Source: Fodinibius salicampi (GTDB lineage: Bacteria > Bacteroidota > Rhodothermia > Balneolales > Balneolaceae). From it: 64,000 nucleotides of DNA. The stretch is from assembly GCF_039545095.1 (NCBI RefSeq), contig NZ_BAABRS010000003.1:124001-188000 (forward strand), given 5' to 3'. Of the stretch, positions 43,031 through 52,104 are shown piece after piece (position 1 is the first letter of the stretch; each line of letters starts with the position of its first letter). The notes under the pieces were generated by a model. It was given only the letters and a program-made list of their open reading frames with translations, was not told where the DNA came from and ran no database searches. A program made the position numbers and the translations under genes.

Positions 43031-44383
43031 TTATACAATATTCGCAACGATATTCCGGGCTTTATCCAAGCGATTCGTTTTGGTCAGCACAACTATTAAA
43101 CGCCTTTTAAAAGTCTGATCTTCCGGATAGGCATTGTGCAGTTTATTATAGACATCAGCAACAAAACCATACCATTCCTGCGCCATAAACATATCCATAA
43201 TATCATTCAGCTCTTCTTTCTGCTTTTCATCAAGCTGATCAGGCAATACATTTTTAAATAAACGATTAAACAGGTGAACCGATCGTTCAAAATCAGATAG
43301 TTCAATAGACAAGACCAGCACTTTATATAAAAGCGATCGATCTACATCTCCCCTCTTATATGTAAATAATTCTTCAAAATAGTCCGAAGCTTTCTGTCTA
43401 TTTCCGGCCTTTAAGGCGATATTGGCTAGATTGACTAATGTGATTTCACCATTCATAATTTTATCAAAGCTGGCTCTGGAATAGAGCGACTGCCGCTCAA
43501 AGTATCTCCGTAATACCGCATGCGCTTTCTGCCATTCCTTTTGGAGCTTATGAATTTTATACTGAATAAGATAGGGAAGCGACTGCAAGGGTTCCGCCTT
43601 TATGGATTCCTGGGTAAGGGTCATCGCTTTTGTCCACTTATGTTGCTCTGCCATACAACTTGCCAACCCGTTAACGGCTGCTAACCTGTCGAATGGAAGA
43701 AGTTTCTTTTTCTTTAACAGCTGACGATACTGGGCTGCCGACCGGACATATTTTTTCTCCTGGAAATAACGGTCTCCCTGCACAAGGTATAGCTTGGGAG
43801 CATAATTTTTCACCGAAAGTTCTTCCTCTACATCAATATGTGCAACGGGGCTGCTTTCTCTTTCGATTAAAATAGGTCGATTGTACAGCTTTATATCCTT
43901 TTCCCTGATATACCGGGTACAATCCGGTAAATTTTGTCCTTCGTATAATGACTCTCCGTCGATATCCGTATTTACCAGCCGCATTTGGTAAAACTGCCTG
44001 ATGCTACCACCGCCGACTTGACGAATTAAGGCGGGGCTCCACACATTAGAAGCTAATGACTCCTCTTTTGGAAAATCACTAAAGCGTATTTGCTCATCAT
44101 CTTCTACAAACAACACCCACTCTTTTTCCGCCCTCCTGACCAATCGGTTCCATATTTCTGAACGTTTTTTATTATCATTAGCATAAGAATACCAGGCAAC
44201 TTCTTTAGGTAGTCTGGCAGGCCGCTTTCCTTTTCCGGCAACCGTGACATTACAAAACTTTTGAGCCCAATCCTTAATTTTTTGACAGTCCAGGTACTTC
44301 AAATCAGATAAAAACACAACCAAGTCGGCCCAGCTTATCGCTTCTTCTCTTTTAGTTAAAGCGGAGGTAAGTTGATACTTCAT
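43031..44383 (-). CDS. TPR protein with a glycosyltransferase-like N-terminal region
   Basis: A 450-residue soluble protein. The N-terminal ~190 residues recall a GT2/GT-A-like domain: ISWADLVVFLS and WVLFVEDDEQIRFSDF with a DD pair where a DxD is expected. The rest is a series of TPR-like helical pairs (YVRSAAQYRQLLKKKKLLPF, KASDYFEELFTYKRGDVDRS). It is the last gene of the flgF-to-flgL run, 35 bp after flgL. Its placement among hook and filament genes suggests a part in flagellin modification. The N-terminal match is weak and activity is unproven. Confidence 0.65.
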   Translation of the reverse strand: MKYQLTSALTKREEAISWADLVVFLSDLKYLDCQKIKDWAQKFCNVTVAGKGKRPARLPKEVAWYSYANDNKKRSEIWNRLVRRAEKEWVLFVEDDEQIRFSDFPKEESLASNVWSPALIRQVGGGSIRQFYQMRLVNTDIDGESLYEGQNLPDCTRYIREKDIKLYNRPILIERESSPVAHIDVEEELSVKNYAPKLYLVQGDRYFQEKKYVRSAAQYRQLLKKKKLLPFDRLAAVNGLASCMAEQHKWTKAMTLTQESIKAEPLQSLPYLIQYKIHKLQKEWQKAHAVLRRYFERQSLYSRASFDKIMNGEITLVNLANIALKAGNRQKASDYFEELFTYKRGDVDRSLLYKVLVLSIELSDFERSVHLFNRLFKNVLPDQLDEKQKEELNDIMDMFMAQEWYGFVADVYNKLHNAYPEDQTFKRRLIVVLTKTNRLDKARNIVANIV

Positions 44384-44418
44384 AAAACGATATTCTTATA
44401 TTAAATAAATTTATAGAA

Positions 44419-45303
44419 TCAGATATAGTTAAGCAGAACATTCTTAAACATCTTGCTGTGTGCCGCTATTGCAGATTCGTAAGCCACCTGATTTCGCTGC
44501 AACTTAGAAAAAGCTTCGGCATAGTTTGTATCTACCAGCTCACTTACATCCGACTCTTGTGTAATCTTTGTGGATTCGTACTGTTCAAACATAAAATCCA
44601 TTCGATTGATATTATCCCCCAGCTTTGAGGTCAAATTAGTTACGTGTTCTATGGTTTCATCCCCATCAGGTAATAAGTCATTTAGGGCTTCATCATCATT
44701 GTTTCTCAGAGCGTCCTCCACATTTCCGATGATATCAAAGAGATCACCGGCGTCTGTATTCGCAATCTCCTGCCCCGTGATACTTATATCAATTTCAACG
44801 CCGTCTGCTGCAACTATATGGGGTGCTTTATTATTACTGTTATTTGTAACCACACCACCGGCTAGCTCAAATGGCTTGTCCCCACTATTCGTACCGGCAA
44901 ACAGATAACGATCACCATACTGGGAGTTCAGACTATCCACGATGCGTCTGCGGATACCAGAAATCTCATCGGCCATTGATTCCCGCTCACTTTCGCCAAC
45001 GGTGTCCGAGGCTCCCTTCACCATTATATCTTTAACCTGGATAAGACTGTCGATTACGCCATTCATGGTATCCTGAGCAAGCCGGCCCTGGCGCAGTCCA
45101 CTATTAATATTACTCTGATACTGCTCGGTCTTCTTAAGATTTCCTTCTATAATCCTGCTGCTTTGAAAAGAAACCGGATCCTGAGACGGAACCCGAACAC
45201 TACGTCCGCTCGACAGGTCGGACTGTATTCCGGCCATCTCTCGACGATTCTTATTCACATCCCGCATAAAACTATCAAACATTGTTTTTTGAGTAATACG
45301 CAT
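44419..45303 (-). CDS. flgL: Hook-filament junction protein FlgL (HAP3)
   Basis: A 294-residue flagellin-like junction protein. The N-terminal helices (MRITQKTMFDSFMRDVNKNR, DLSSGRSVRVPSQDPVSFQS), the QYGDRYLFAGTNSGDKPF region and the C-terminal helix (YAEAFSKLQRNQVAYESAIA) match the FlgL family. It joins the hook side (via FlgK) to the filament. It lies 7 bp after flgK in the operon. The length is normal. Confidence 0.93.
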   Translation of the reverse strand: MRITQKTMFDSFMRDVNKNRREMAGIQSDLSSGRSVRVPSQDPVSFQSSRIIEGNLKKTEQYQSNINSGLRQGRLAQDTMNGVIDSLIQVKDIMVKGASDTVGESERESMADEISGIRRRIVDSLNSQYGDRYLFAGTNSGDKPFELAGGVVTNNSNNKAPHIVAADGVEIDISITGQEIANTDAGDLFDIIGNVEDALRNNDDEALNDLLPDGDETIEHVTNLTSKLGDNINRMDFMFEQYESTKITQESDVSELVDTNYAEAFSKLQRNQVAYESAIAAHSKMFKNVLLNYI

Positions 45304-45310
45304 AATAAAT

Positions 45311-46681
45311 CTATCTGACTATACTGATTAAGGTGTCGTACATTTGCTGGGCTGAACTCATAACTTTAGCCGCTCCCTGATAAGCATTTTGAAACTTGAT
45401 CATTCGACTGAGTTCTTCATCGATGTTAACTCCTGCTGTTTCTTCCTGCTGTCTTTTCAGCATCTGAATCTCCGAATCCCGGGCTTCTATGGCAGAGCTA
45501 AGAGCACTTAGCTCTTCACCGGGCTTACTTATAATTCCCACTGTGTATTCTGTAAGACGTTGATTAGTCGTAGAGTCACCAATAATCTTTTCATTTCTCA
45601 GGTTGGCTATTTGAGAGGCTACTTCTCCATTCCCTTCTTCTCCGGCCGTATCTGATGCTGCCAGATGTCTCGGGTTATCGACAATAGCCTGATTAAGCTT
45701 GATATTTTCAGCTGTTGTACCGGCGGGATCAAAAAATGCCCGCTGAGTATTGTCTTCAAGTCCATAACCACTGCTATGGAGATTGTTAATCTCTGTTACC
45801 ACCGTAGAAGCGATATTATTAAGCTTTTTCTTAATCTCAGGAATACCCTCTTCATACATCTCAATCTCCGCTCCTATTTTTCCTCCCTGGGGCTCTATCA
45901 CGTAACCATTATTTAACCGCAACCGAAATTTCTTATTTACGTCATCAATTTCGGCCCGGATATTATAGGCCTGATCTTCATCCAGAACTTTATGGCCCCC
46001 TATCTCAATTTGAACTGCTCCCGTATCCGTTACCTGGCTTTCAAAGTCAACCAGCTCAGAAAGCTCTTGTAACTTTGCCACTCTTAAATCCATACTGCTA
46101 TGGTCGGGCTGTCCTTTAGCCTCACTTTGCTTGATTGAATGATTTAGTTCATTAATATTATTCAACAGACTATTGATAGAATCCAGCGTCTTACCCGCGA
46201 AGTTTTGCACCAAATTACCTGTTTCATCAATACTGCGACTCATCTCATGCAGCTTGCTGTTAAACTGCTGGGTTTCATTGATAAGATTATTTCTTACACT
46301 TACATCCTGTGGATTACTTGCAAGCTCCGAAAAATTATCGAATAACCCCCCAATCTGGCTATCCAGATCCTCTCCATAGTCGGTAACCATGGTTGCTTCC
46401 AGTTTTTCATATATTTCTGACTTTTTCTCCAGGTAGCCCAAATCCTGCTGCTTTTTATTGAGCAATACATCATTCATTCCATCGCGCAGGCGGCTTACAT
46501 CGTCTATGTTTACTCCAAGTCCTGCGTGAAAGCCATCTATTTGCATACCATTGGGCGATTTTTCTACCCGCTGACGGCTATAACCGGGTGTGTCGGCATT
46601 AACAATGTTGTTTGAGGTAACCGACAAAGATCGTTGCGAACTTTGCAGGCCACTTTTCGCTATTTCAAATAATGATCTCAT
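45311..46681 (-). CDS. flgK: Hook-filament junction protein FlgK (HAP1)
   Basis: A 456-residue first junction protein. The N-terminal flagellar rod-like motif is SLSVTSNNIVNADTPGYSRQ, and the C-terminal D0 region is VNIDEELSRMIKFQNAYQGA followed by AAKVMSSAQQMYDTLISIVR. It attaches to the hook tip and binds FlgL. It begins 3 bp after flgN, its export chaperone. The central domain is somewhat compact compared with enteric FlgK. Confidence 0.95.
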   Translation of the reverse strand: MRSLFEIAKSGLQSSQRSLSVTSNNIVNADTPGYSRQRVEKSPNGMQIDGFHAGLGVNIDDVSRLRDGMNDVLLNKKQQDLGYLEKKSEIYEKLEATMVTDYGEDLDSQIGGLFDNFSELASNPQDVSVRNNLINETQQFNSKLHEMSRSIDETGNLVQNFAGKTLDSINSLLNNINELNHSIKQSEAKGQPDHSSMDLRVAKLQELSELVDFESQVTDTGAVQIEIGGHKVLDEDQAYNIRAEIDDVNKKFRLRLNNGYVIEPQGGKIGAEIEMYEEGIPEIKKKLNNIASTVVTEINNLHSSGYGLEDNTQRAFFDPAGTTAENIKLNQAIVDNPRHLAASDTAGEEGNGEVASQIANLRNEKIIGDSTTNQRLTEYTVGIISKPGEELSALSSAIEARDSEIQMLKRQQEETAGVNIDEELSRMIKFQNAYQGAAKVMSSAQQMYDTLISIVR

Positions 46682-46684
46682 AAA

Positions 46685-47200
46685 TTATGCTTCTTTATTT
46701 ACTGCCATTCCGGATGAAATATCTTCCTTTCGGCCACCTGGACTATAATGTGTATTCTTGCGGTTATTTAAACTGTAAATAGCATGCATTAGACTCGCAT
46801 TTCTATTTAGAGCAAAATCCAGTAGGTCCACCACCCGGTTATGCTTTCTCTTAAGCTTCAGGGCTTGCTCCTCAATTAGTTGTTTCCATTCATCAATAGT
46901 GGATGTGGCGTTAGGAAATAGTTTCTTTAATTGGTCCATTTGTACCTCCTGCTCTGCCCCTTCGGGTAAGTTCAGAATCTGGTATAACTGTTCTACAAAA
47001 TTCTCTTCCTGTTCGTTAAACCGTCCCCGGAGATCGGAATATTCTTCCGTATACTTTTCGATCTCTTCATTATTAGCAGCAACAATTGCATTAATTTGCT
47101 TATCCATAACCGCTAACATTTTTTCGGCTATATGTTCCAGTTCATCTATAATGCTTCCCATCTCTTGAAATGACTCACGTACCCTTTTTTCTGATTGCAT
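46685..47200 (-). CDS. flgN: FlgN-like chaperone for FlgK/FlgL
   Basis: A 171-residue, all-helical protein of the FlgN family: the N-terminal helices DELEHIAEKMLAVMDKQINA and EEIEKYTEEYSDLRGRFNEQ, and a C-terminal LDFALNRNASLMHAIY segment. FlgN keeps FlgK and FlgL unfolded before export. Position directly upstream of flgK supports this. It ends with a flexible tail. Confidence 0.78.
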   Translation of the reverse strand: MQSEKRVRESFQEMGSIIDELEHIAEKMLAVMDKQINAIVAANNEEIEKYTEEYSDLRGRFNEQEENFVEQLYQILNLPEGAEQEVQMDQLKKLFPNATSTIDEWKQLIEEQALKLKRKHNRVVDLLDFALNRNASLMHAIYSLNNRKNTHYSPGGRKEDISSGMAVNKEA

Positions 47201-47229
47201 GGTATTTAGTTATTTACTGTCTATTTCCA

Positions 47230-47538
47230 TTAAAACGATGTTCTCTTCTTCCAATGTTCGTTAATCATATCAGCCATTCCCAGTTTTCCCTGCTTAGCTA
47301 TCTCATTAGCAATTGTTTCAGTTATATGCCGGCGATACAAATTATTGGATTGTCCAAGCACACCATTGTTATCGCCCATTTTGAAAGAATCTTTAGTTAA
47401 CTCGCTAACTAACTTACGAGCGAAAATTTCTTCAAAATCAGTAGCAATTTCTTCCTTTTTGATTTCATCACTGCGACTTTTACTGATTTCACCTTGCAGC
47501 GCATTCATAGCAGAATTAATTTCCATAATGCTTATCAA
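47230..47538 (-). CDS. flgJ: Rod-binding protein, FlgJ N-terminal type without muramidase
   Basis: A 102-residue protein matching the rod-binding (FlgJ N-terminal) domain: ATDFEEIFARKLVSELTKDS, GDNNGVLGQSNNLYRRHITE and IANEIAKQGKLGMADMI. The peptidoglycan-hydrolase half found in enteric FlgJ is missing, as is common in other phyla. A separate hydrolase must open the wall for the rod. It sits between flgI and flgN in the operon. Confidence 0.85.
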   Translation of the reverse strand: MISIMEINSAMNALQGEISKSRSDEIKKEEIATDFEEIFARKLVSELTKDSFKMGDNNGVLGQSNNLYRRHITETIANEIAKQGKLGMADMINEHWKKRTSF

Positions 47539-47584
47539 ACCTATTTTTATTGGATAAAATTTTCTTAGAAAATCCCTGGATATT

Positions 47585-48727
47585 TTACATGACTATAAGC
47601 TCACCTTGCAATGCCCCGGCCCGATCAAGAGCCTGGAAAATGGAAATAATATCCCGCGGGCTCATTCCAAGAGAATCAAGGGCTTCGGCCAGTTGCTGGA
47701 CATTAGTGTCTGACTCAAAAACTACATTCTGAGCCGACTCCTCGCTTATTCCTATATCGGGCACCGGAATAACTTCAGTATCTCCGCCACTAAATGGAGG
47801 AGGCTGACTAACAAAAGGAGTTACTTGTGTTCTAACCTGTACGCTTCCATGTGAAACCATGGCATTGTCAATCGTCACATCACCGCCTGCTACAATCGTA
47901 CCTGTACGTTCATTAATTACAACGCGCGCCGGCTTATCCAGTGTAACCTCCTGTTCCATGATGGTGCTTACAAATATATTTCTAGTGCCCTGACCCTGAA
48001 AAGCAGCCGGCCATTCAACCTGTACCAATCCCGGATTATATACCGAGGCAATTTCTTCATCAAAATTATTATTGATCACTTCTGTAACACGACGCGCATT
48101 AATAAATCCCGGTTCGTCCAACACCAGCCCCAGTGGCTGATCCGGATCAAGTTGAAAATCATTATTTTGCTGTACAATTCCGCCTCCCGGGATAGTTGCG
48201 GTCAGAGATCCATTTCTTGACATACGGGAACTTCCTATTTCTTCTTTTATGCCGCCTACCACCAGTGGGCCCTGTGCTTCCACAAAGACTTCTTTGGTTG
48301 AGGGATCCATTAAGGGTGTTTCTAAAAGTACACCCCCTTCCAGGCTGCTCGCATCTCCCAGGGAAGAAACCGTAATATCAATCTCGCTTCCTGAGGCATG
48401 ATAGGGACCGATAACAGCCGTAACCATTACGGCAGCTACATTGCGGGTACGCAGACGATCCGGATTAACGGTAATGCCAAAATTATCGAGCATATTAGCA
48501 ATAGACTGAACCGTGAATTCAGCTCCCCGCCGACTAATAGTTCGGTCGCCGGTTCGGTCCAGGCCTGTTACCAGTCCATAGCCCACTATTTTTTTAGCAT
48601 GGGCGTTCTGCACCTTTACTAAGCTATTTAACCGGCTTTGCCCCTCGGCCTCAGAAATAAATGCGGTTGATATCAGTAAACATATACAGAAGAACGACAG
48701 TCCATATTTCGTATTAATCATTTTCAT
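47585..48727 (-). CDS. flgI: P-ring protein FlgI
   Basis: A 380-residue periplasmic P-ring subunit with an N-terminal signal peptide (FFCICLLISTAFISEAEG). Family landmarks are NSLVKVQNAHAKKIVGYGLV, VAAVMVTAVIGPYHASGSEI, TATIPGGGIVQ and the C-terminal LDSLGMSPRDIISIFQALDR. Its presence fits a diderm envelope. It lies 15 bp after flgH. Confidence 0.95.
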   Translation of the reverse strand: MKMINTKYGLSFFCICLLISTAFISEAEGQSRLNSLVKVQNAHAKKIVGYGLVTGLDRTGDRTISRRGAEFTVQSIANMLDNFGITVNPDRLRTRNVAAVMVTAVIGPYHASGSEIDITVSSLGDASSLEGGVLLETPLMDPSTKEVFVEAQGPLVVGGIKEEIGSSRMSRNGSLTATIPGGGIVQQNNDFQLDPDQPLGLVLDEPGFINARRVTEVINNNFDEEIASVYNPGLVQVEWPAAFQGQGTRNIFVSTIMEQEVTLDKPARVVINERTGTIVAGGDVTIDNAMVSHGSVQVRTQVTPFVSQPPPFSGGDTEVIPVPDIGISEESAQNVVFESDTNVQQLAEALDSLGMSPRDIISIFQALDRAGALQGELIVM

Positions 48728-48742
48728 TTCAACTGTTAAAAA

Positions 48743-49351
48743 TTAGTTCATACTTTTAAGAAGGACTGCGGCACCCAGTGCAATCCCGACTCCTGTCAGA
48801 GCCACTCGTTTAAAAAATCCTTCCTTTTTAGTGACCCCCCGTACATCTCCATCCTTTTCATAATTTATACGTGCATTTGCCAGTTGATACGACAAGACCT
48901 GATTCCGACCGTTAATATCCCGGGGACGTACTATGCCTTTTAAATCCATGGTATGGCGTTCCCCATTTATTTCTGTCGACCGGCGACCTTCTATCACAAG
49001 ATTTCCACCATTGGTGATATCTGTCACTTCAACACTCATTATACCCTCAAGCAATTGCCCCTGATCTGTCCGAACCCGTTCATCAGAATCGTAGTTAACC
49101 TCTGCATTAGTCCCAAAGGTTGGCTGGAAAGGCAAAAAATTGCTGGATGTTGATCCCCCTGCAGCCCCAGCAGCATTAGAAGAATTCTCTGCCTCAGAAC
49201 TGGTACTGCCCGAAATGTTTTCCTGAAGTATAACGGTTATGATATCCCCAACCTGACTGGCGGCATTATCCTGGTACATAGAATTTTGTGCCCATACCGG
49301 TGTGGCTATTACCATTAACAAAAGTGTTACCGATGCGGTATTTCTAATCAT
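48743..49351 (-). CDS. flgH: L-ring protein FlgH, apparently not lipidated
   Basis: A protein of about 202 residues from ATG 49351 that forms the outer-membrane L-ring. The conserved core is present: QVGDIITVILQENISGSTSS, SVEVTDITNGGNLVIEGRRS and IVRPRDINGRNQVLSYQLAN. The signal peptide ends at VWAQ, and the protein has no Cys at the usual lipobox. So it would be cleaved by signal peptidase I instead of lipidated, unlike enteric FlgH. An in-frame ATG at 49372 would overlap flgA. A hydrophobic C-terminal segment is also present. Confidence 0.9.
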   Translation of the reverse strand: MIRNTASVTLLLMVIATPVWAQNSMYQDNAASQVGDIITVILQENISGSTSSEAENSSNAAGAAGGSTSSNFLPFQPTFGTNAEVNYDSDERVRTDQGQLLEGIMSVEVTDITNGGNLVIEGRRSTEINGERHTMDLKGIVRPRDINGRNQVLSYQLANARINYEKDGDVRGVTKKEGFFKRVALTGVGIALGAAVLLKSMN

Positions 49352-49353
49352 TA

Positions 49354-50151
49354 TTAAAGTGTATTTTTCCATTTTGTTACTCCCGGGCTGATAACTTCGC
49401 CCTTATATTTTTTTCTTGTTTCTTCGCTGTAAATTCTGATTTTATCTCCTTTGGCACCGGGTTCACGCGCTTCACCCACCAACTGAACCTGAATGCCCTG
49501 CTTCTCAATAATAAGTTTTACCCGATCGCCCGCCTCTATGATATATTCTCTGCTTACATAAGATTTTCGTACTGGCTGGCCTGCGAGAAGGGTCCTGCGC
49601 AGGATTTTCCCCTTCATTGCGTTAATATCTTCCATCAGATCTCCTTTGTTGCGCATTAATGAGACCCAGCGTTCCTGGAGATCCTCTTCTTTAATCACTT
49701 CTCCCCGGGAAACACGGCGGCTTACCACCGGTATCTGCTGCTCTACTTTTACCGTCAGTTGAATACTGGCCTTTTCCCTGTTTCCCCGGTTCTTATATAA
49801 CACCTCGAAATCAGTATATCGCCGTACTTCTCCCTTTAGCTCAACGGAGAGGATATCCTCGGATTCCATATTCAATAGACGCTGTGGAATCCATCGTGGC
49901 GCAATATTAAAACGATATTTCCCGGATGAATAATAATTTGTCAGTCCTTCTCTGGCCTTTTCAAGAATTATGTCTTTGGCATCTGCGCCTTTTTCTTGCA
50001 CCTCACCAAGATAAGTTCCAGCTGACCAATTAAACCGTTCTGTCTCTCCCAATAATAAAAACGGCATACTCTCAGCCTTTGCTGCGGTTATTACCGATAT
50101 AGCAAGGCTGAGAGTTAATACTGACGCTATGAAAACCGTTCTTTTCACCAA
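49354..50151 (-). CDS. flgA: P-ring assembly chaperone FlgA
   Basis: A 265-residue periplasmic protein with a signal peptide. The SAF domain reads VVSRRVSRGEVIKEEDLQER, MKGKILRRTLLAGQPVRKSY and AGDRVKLIIEKQGIQVQLVG with AREPGAKGDKIRI. FlgA assists FlgI polymerisation around the rod. It is placed between flgG and flgH, the common arrangement outside enterics. The gene is intact, with a 5-bp gap to flgG. Confidence 0.9.
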   Translation of the reverse strand: MVKRTVFIASVLTLSLAISVITAAKAESMPFLLLGETERFNWSAGTYLGEVQEKGADAKDIILEKAREGLTNYYSSGKYRFNIAPRWIPQRLLNMESEDILSVELKGEVRRYTDFEVLYKNRGNREKASIQLTVKVEQQIPVVSRRVSRGEVIKEEDLQERWVSLMRNKGDLMEDINAMKGKILRRTLLAGQPVRKSYVSREYIIEAGDRVKLIIEKQGIQVQLVGEAREPGAKGDKIRIYSEETRKKYKGEVISPGVTKWKNTL

Positions 50152-50156
50152 CTTTA

Positions 50157-50951
50157 TTATCGCTTAATGGAATTGGTAACGGACATCATGTCTTCAGCGG
50201 ACTGCACCATTTTCGAGTTGGTCTCGTAAGCTCGCTGAGCCTCAATAAGCCTTACCATCTCCGTTACAACATCTACATTAGAACTCTCCAGAAACCCTTG
50301 CTGTACGGTTCCAAAGCCTTCAGCTCCCGGACGATCAATAAAGGGCATACCCGATGCTTCGGTTTCCATAAAAATATTGTTCCCCTTTGCTTCGAGTCCA
50401 CCGGGATTTGAAAACTTGGCAAGTTCGATCTGTCCGAGTTCAATTTCCTGGTTATCTCCGGCCATCAGAGCCGTTACGGTTCCATCCTGTGCGATTTCTA
50501 TGGCTTTTGCCTCCTGCGGCACTTCTATCTGATCTGCAAGCGGTAATCCTGAATTGGTTATAAGCATTCCGCTGGAATCTCTACTTATATTACCATCGCG
50601 GGTATAGCCAATAGAACCGTCCGGCATTTCTACCTGAAAGAATCCTTCGCCGTTGATTCCCATATCCAAAGGATTCCCCGTTTCGGTCATTGCCCCCTGT
50701 GTATAATTGCGAATAGTAGCAACCGCCCGGGCTCCGTGTCCTATTTGCAAATCGGGACTATCGTTTGATATCCTGTTCGCTGCTGCTCCAGGTTTTGAAA
50801 CAGCAACGTTTTCATAAAACATATCCTGGAATGCGATAGTGCTCCGCTTAAATCCCGTTGTACCTACGTTTGCCATGTTATTGGCAATATTATCTACGGA
50901 TTTTTGCTGAGCACTCATTCCAAGTGCCGCCGTACTTAATGCTCTAAACAT
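50157..50951 (-). CDS. flgG: Distal rod protein FlgG
   Basis: A 264-residue distal rod subunit. The N-terminal motif QQKSVDNIANNMANVGTTGF, GNPLDMGINGEGFFQVEMPD and the C-terminal VVTEMVRLIEAQRAYETNSK with MVQSAEDMMSVTNSI are all typical. It forms the part of the rod that crosses the P and L rings. It follows flgF by 22 bp. Confidence 0.95.
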   Translation of the reverse strand: MFRALSTAALGMSAQQKSVDNIANNMANVGTTGFKRSTIAFQDMFYENVAVSKPGAAANRISNDSPDLQIGHGARAVATIRNYTQGAMTETGNPLDMGINGEGFFQVEMPDGSIGYTRDGNISRDSSGMLITNSGLPLADQIEVPQEAKAIEIAQDGTVTALMAGDNQEIELGQIELAKFSNPGGLEAKGNNIFMETEASGMPFIDRPGAEGFGTVQQGFLESSNVDVVTEMVRLIEAQRAYETNSKMVQSAEDMMSVTNSIKR

Positions 50952-50973
50952 ATCTTATATATTTTGTTGTAAT

Positions 50974-51711
50974 TTAAAATTGGCCAAGCTTTGATGTAGC
51001 CTGACTTAACATTTCATCTGTAGTTCTAATTGCTCGTTGTTGTGACTCAAACATCTTTACTGTCTTCATCATATCAACCATTTCATTCAGGGGATTAACA
51101 TTTCCCTTTTCATAGTACCCCTGCATAATGCTGCTTGAGTGATCTTCTACCAGCTGTTCTTCCCTAACCGCAAAATAATTACTCCCCTGGCGTTCAAGTC
51201 TCGAAGTGTCTTTAACTTCAACGGTCATAATCTTATCAAAAACCTCTTCATCAATACGGATTGTCCCATCAGTGGCAACCTCAATCTCTGCACTCTTGTT
51301 ATTACGACCACTGGCCTTGATATAATCGGGCATATTAATAGGACCTGAATTGCCTATGACACGGCCGCCATTCCCATCAACCAAGTACCCATCTGTATCG
51401 ATGCTAAACCTTCCATCCCGGGTTAGTTGCCTTCCATTCTGCCCTTCTACCATAAAGAATCCTTCGCCCTTGATAGCGAAATCGAACTTATTATCAGTAG
51501 CTTCCAGTACTCCCTGGGTCATATCTACCTGCTGCATGGGAACGGTTCTGGTAACTTCTTTACCGTCGACCTGCTCTTTAACCATCTGATAAAATACCTT
51601 GTTTCCCTTAAATCCCGGTGTATTTATATTGGCAAGGTTGTCAGCAGTGATGTCCTGTGTCTTCGATAACATCTGCATGGCCCGCATCTGGGCTTCTAAT
51701 CTTTCTATCAT
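50974..51711 (-). CDS. flgF: Proximal rod protein FlgF
   Basis: A 245-residue rod protein of the FlgF/FlgG type: TQDITADNLANINTPGFKGN, KFDFAIKGEGFFMVEGQNGR and the C-terminal VNPLNEMVDMMKTVKMFESQ. It is the first gene of the reverse-strand run flgF-G-A-H-I-J-N-K-L. An AGGA ribosome site lies just before the ATG, and a -24/-12-like promoter lies 67-82 bp upstream. Confidence 0.92.
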   Translation of the reverse strand: MIERLEAQMRAMQMLSKTQDITADNLANINTPGFKGNKVFYQMVKEQVDGKEVTRTVPMQQVDMTQGVLEATDNKFDFAIKGEGFFMVEGQNGRQLTRDGRFSIDTDGYLVDGNGGRVIGNSGPINMPDYIKASGRNNKSAEIEVATDGTIRIDEEVFDKIMTVEVKDTSRLERQGSNYFAVREEQLVEDHSSSIMQGYYEKGNVNPLNEMVDMMKTVKMFESQQRAIRTTDEMLSQATSKLGQF

Positions 51712-52104
51712 AGTATCCTAGCTAGGTCTTGTTTAGAATTCATCAACCGGCTCCCGCCAGCCCGGATAGTATATACCTTCAAATTCTGTGCCACTTACCC
51801 ATTTTGCACATCCATAGCGATAGTAACGACTAAGAAAAGCCCCTAAAGTTTGTACACTGGTTTCCTCTCCCAATCGCATTATATGCTGCTTTCTATCTTA
51901 TTTATTGGGAGTTATCCCCTGTATTAAAAATTATACGTTGCCTTTACAGGCATAGAGACATTCGTATATGAGGCATCCGAAAAAAATGGAAATGTTTTCC
52001 GCTCTTGTGGATGTTTTCTCCCTTTTGATAAATAAAACCCATCATTCAACCGCAAAGATCGGCAACATAATAACTGGTACTGTATTTGTTTCATATAACA
52101 CATC
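51712..52104. other. Divergent control region between flgF and flhB
   Basis: A 393-bp AT-rich region separates the two flagellar operons. The flgF side has a sigma-54-like site (51778-51793). The flhB side has no clear promoter; a poor -24/-12-like match near 52075 is too close to the start codon. No gene is evident. Confidence 0.5.
51778..51793 (-). promoter_or_regulatory. Sigma-54-like promoter of the flgF operon
   Basis: On the reverse strand TGGCAC-AGAAT-TTGAA (51793-51778) matches TGGCAC-N5-TTGCA except at the -12 C. The presence of a sigma-54 activator gene in the same flagellar region supports it. Confidence 0.45.

Noticed and set aside
52075-52090. Sigma-54-like site TGGTAC-N5-TTGTT before flhB
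   Set aside because: It has mismatches in both boxes and would place the start of transcription about 5 bases before the ATG.
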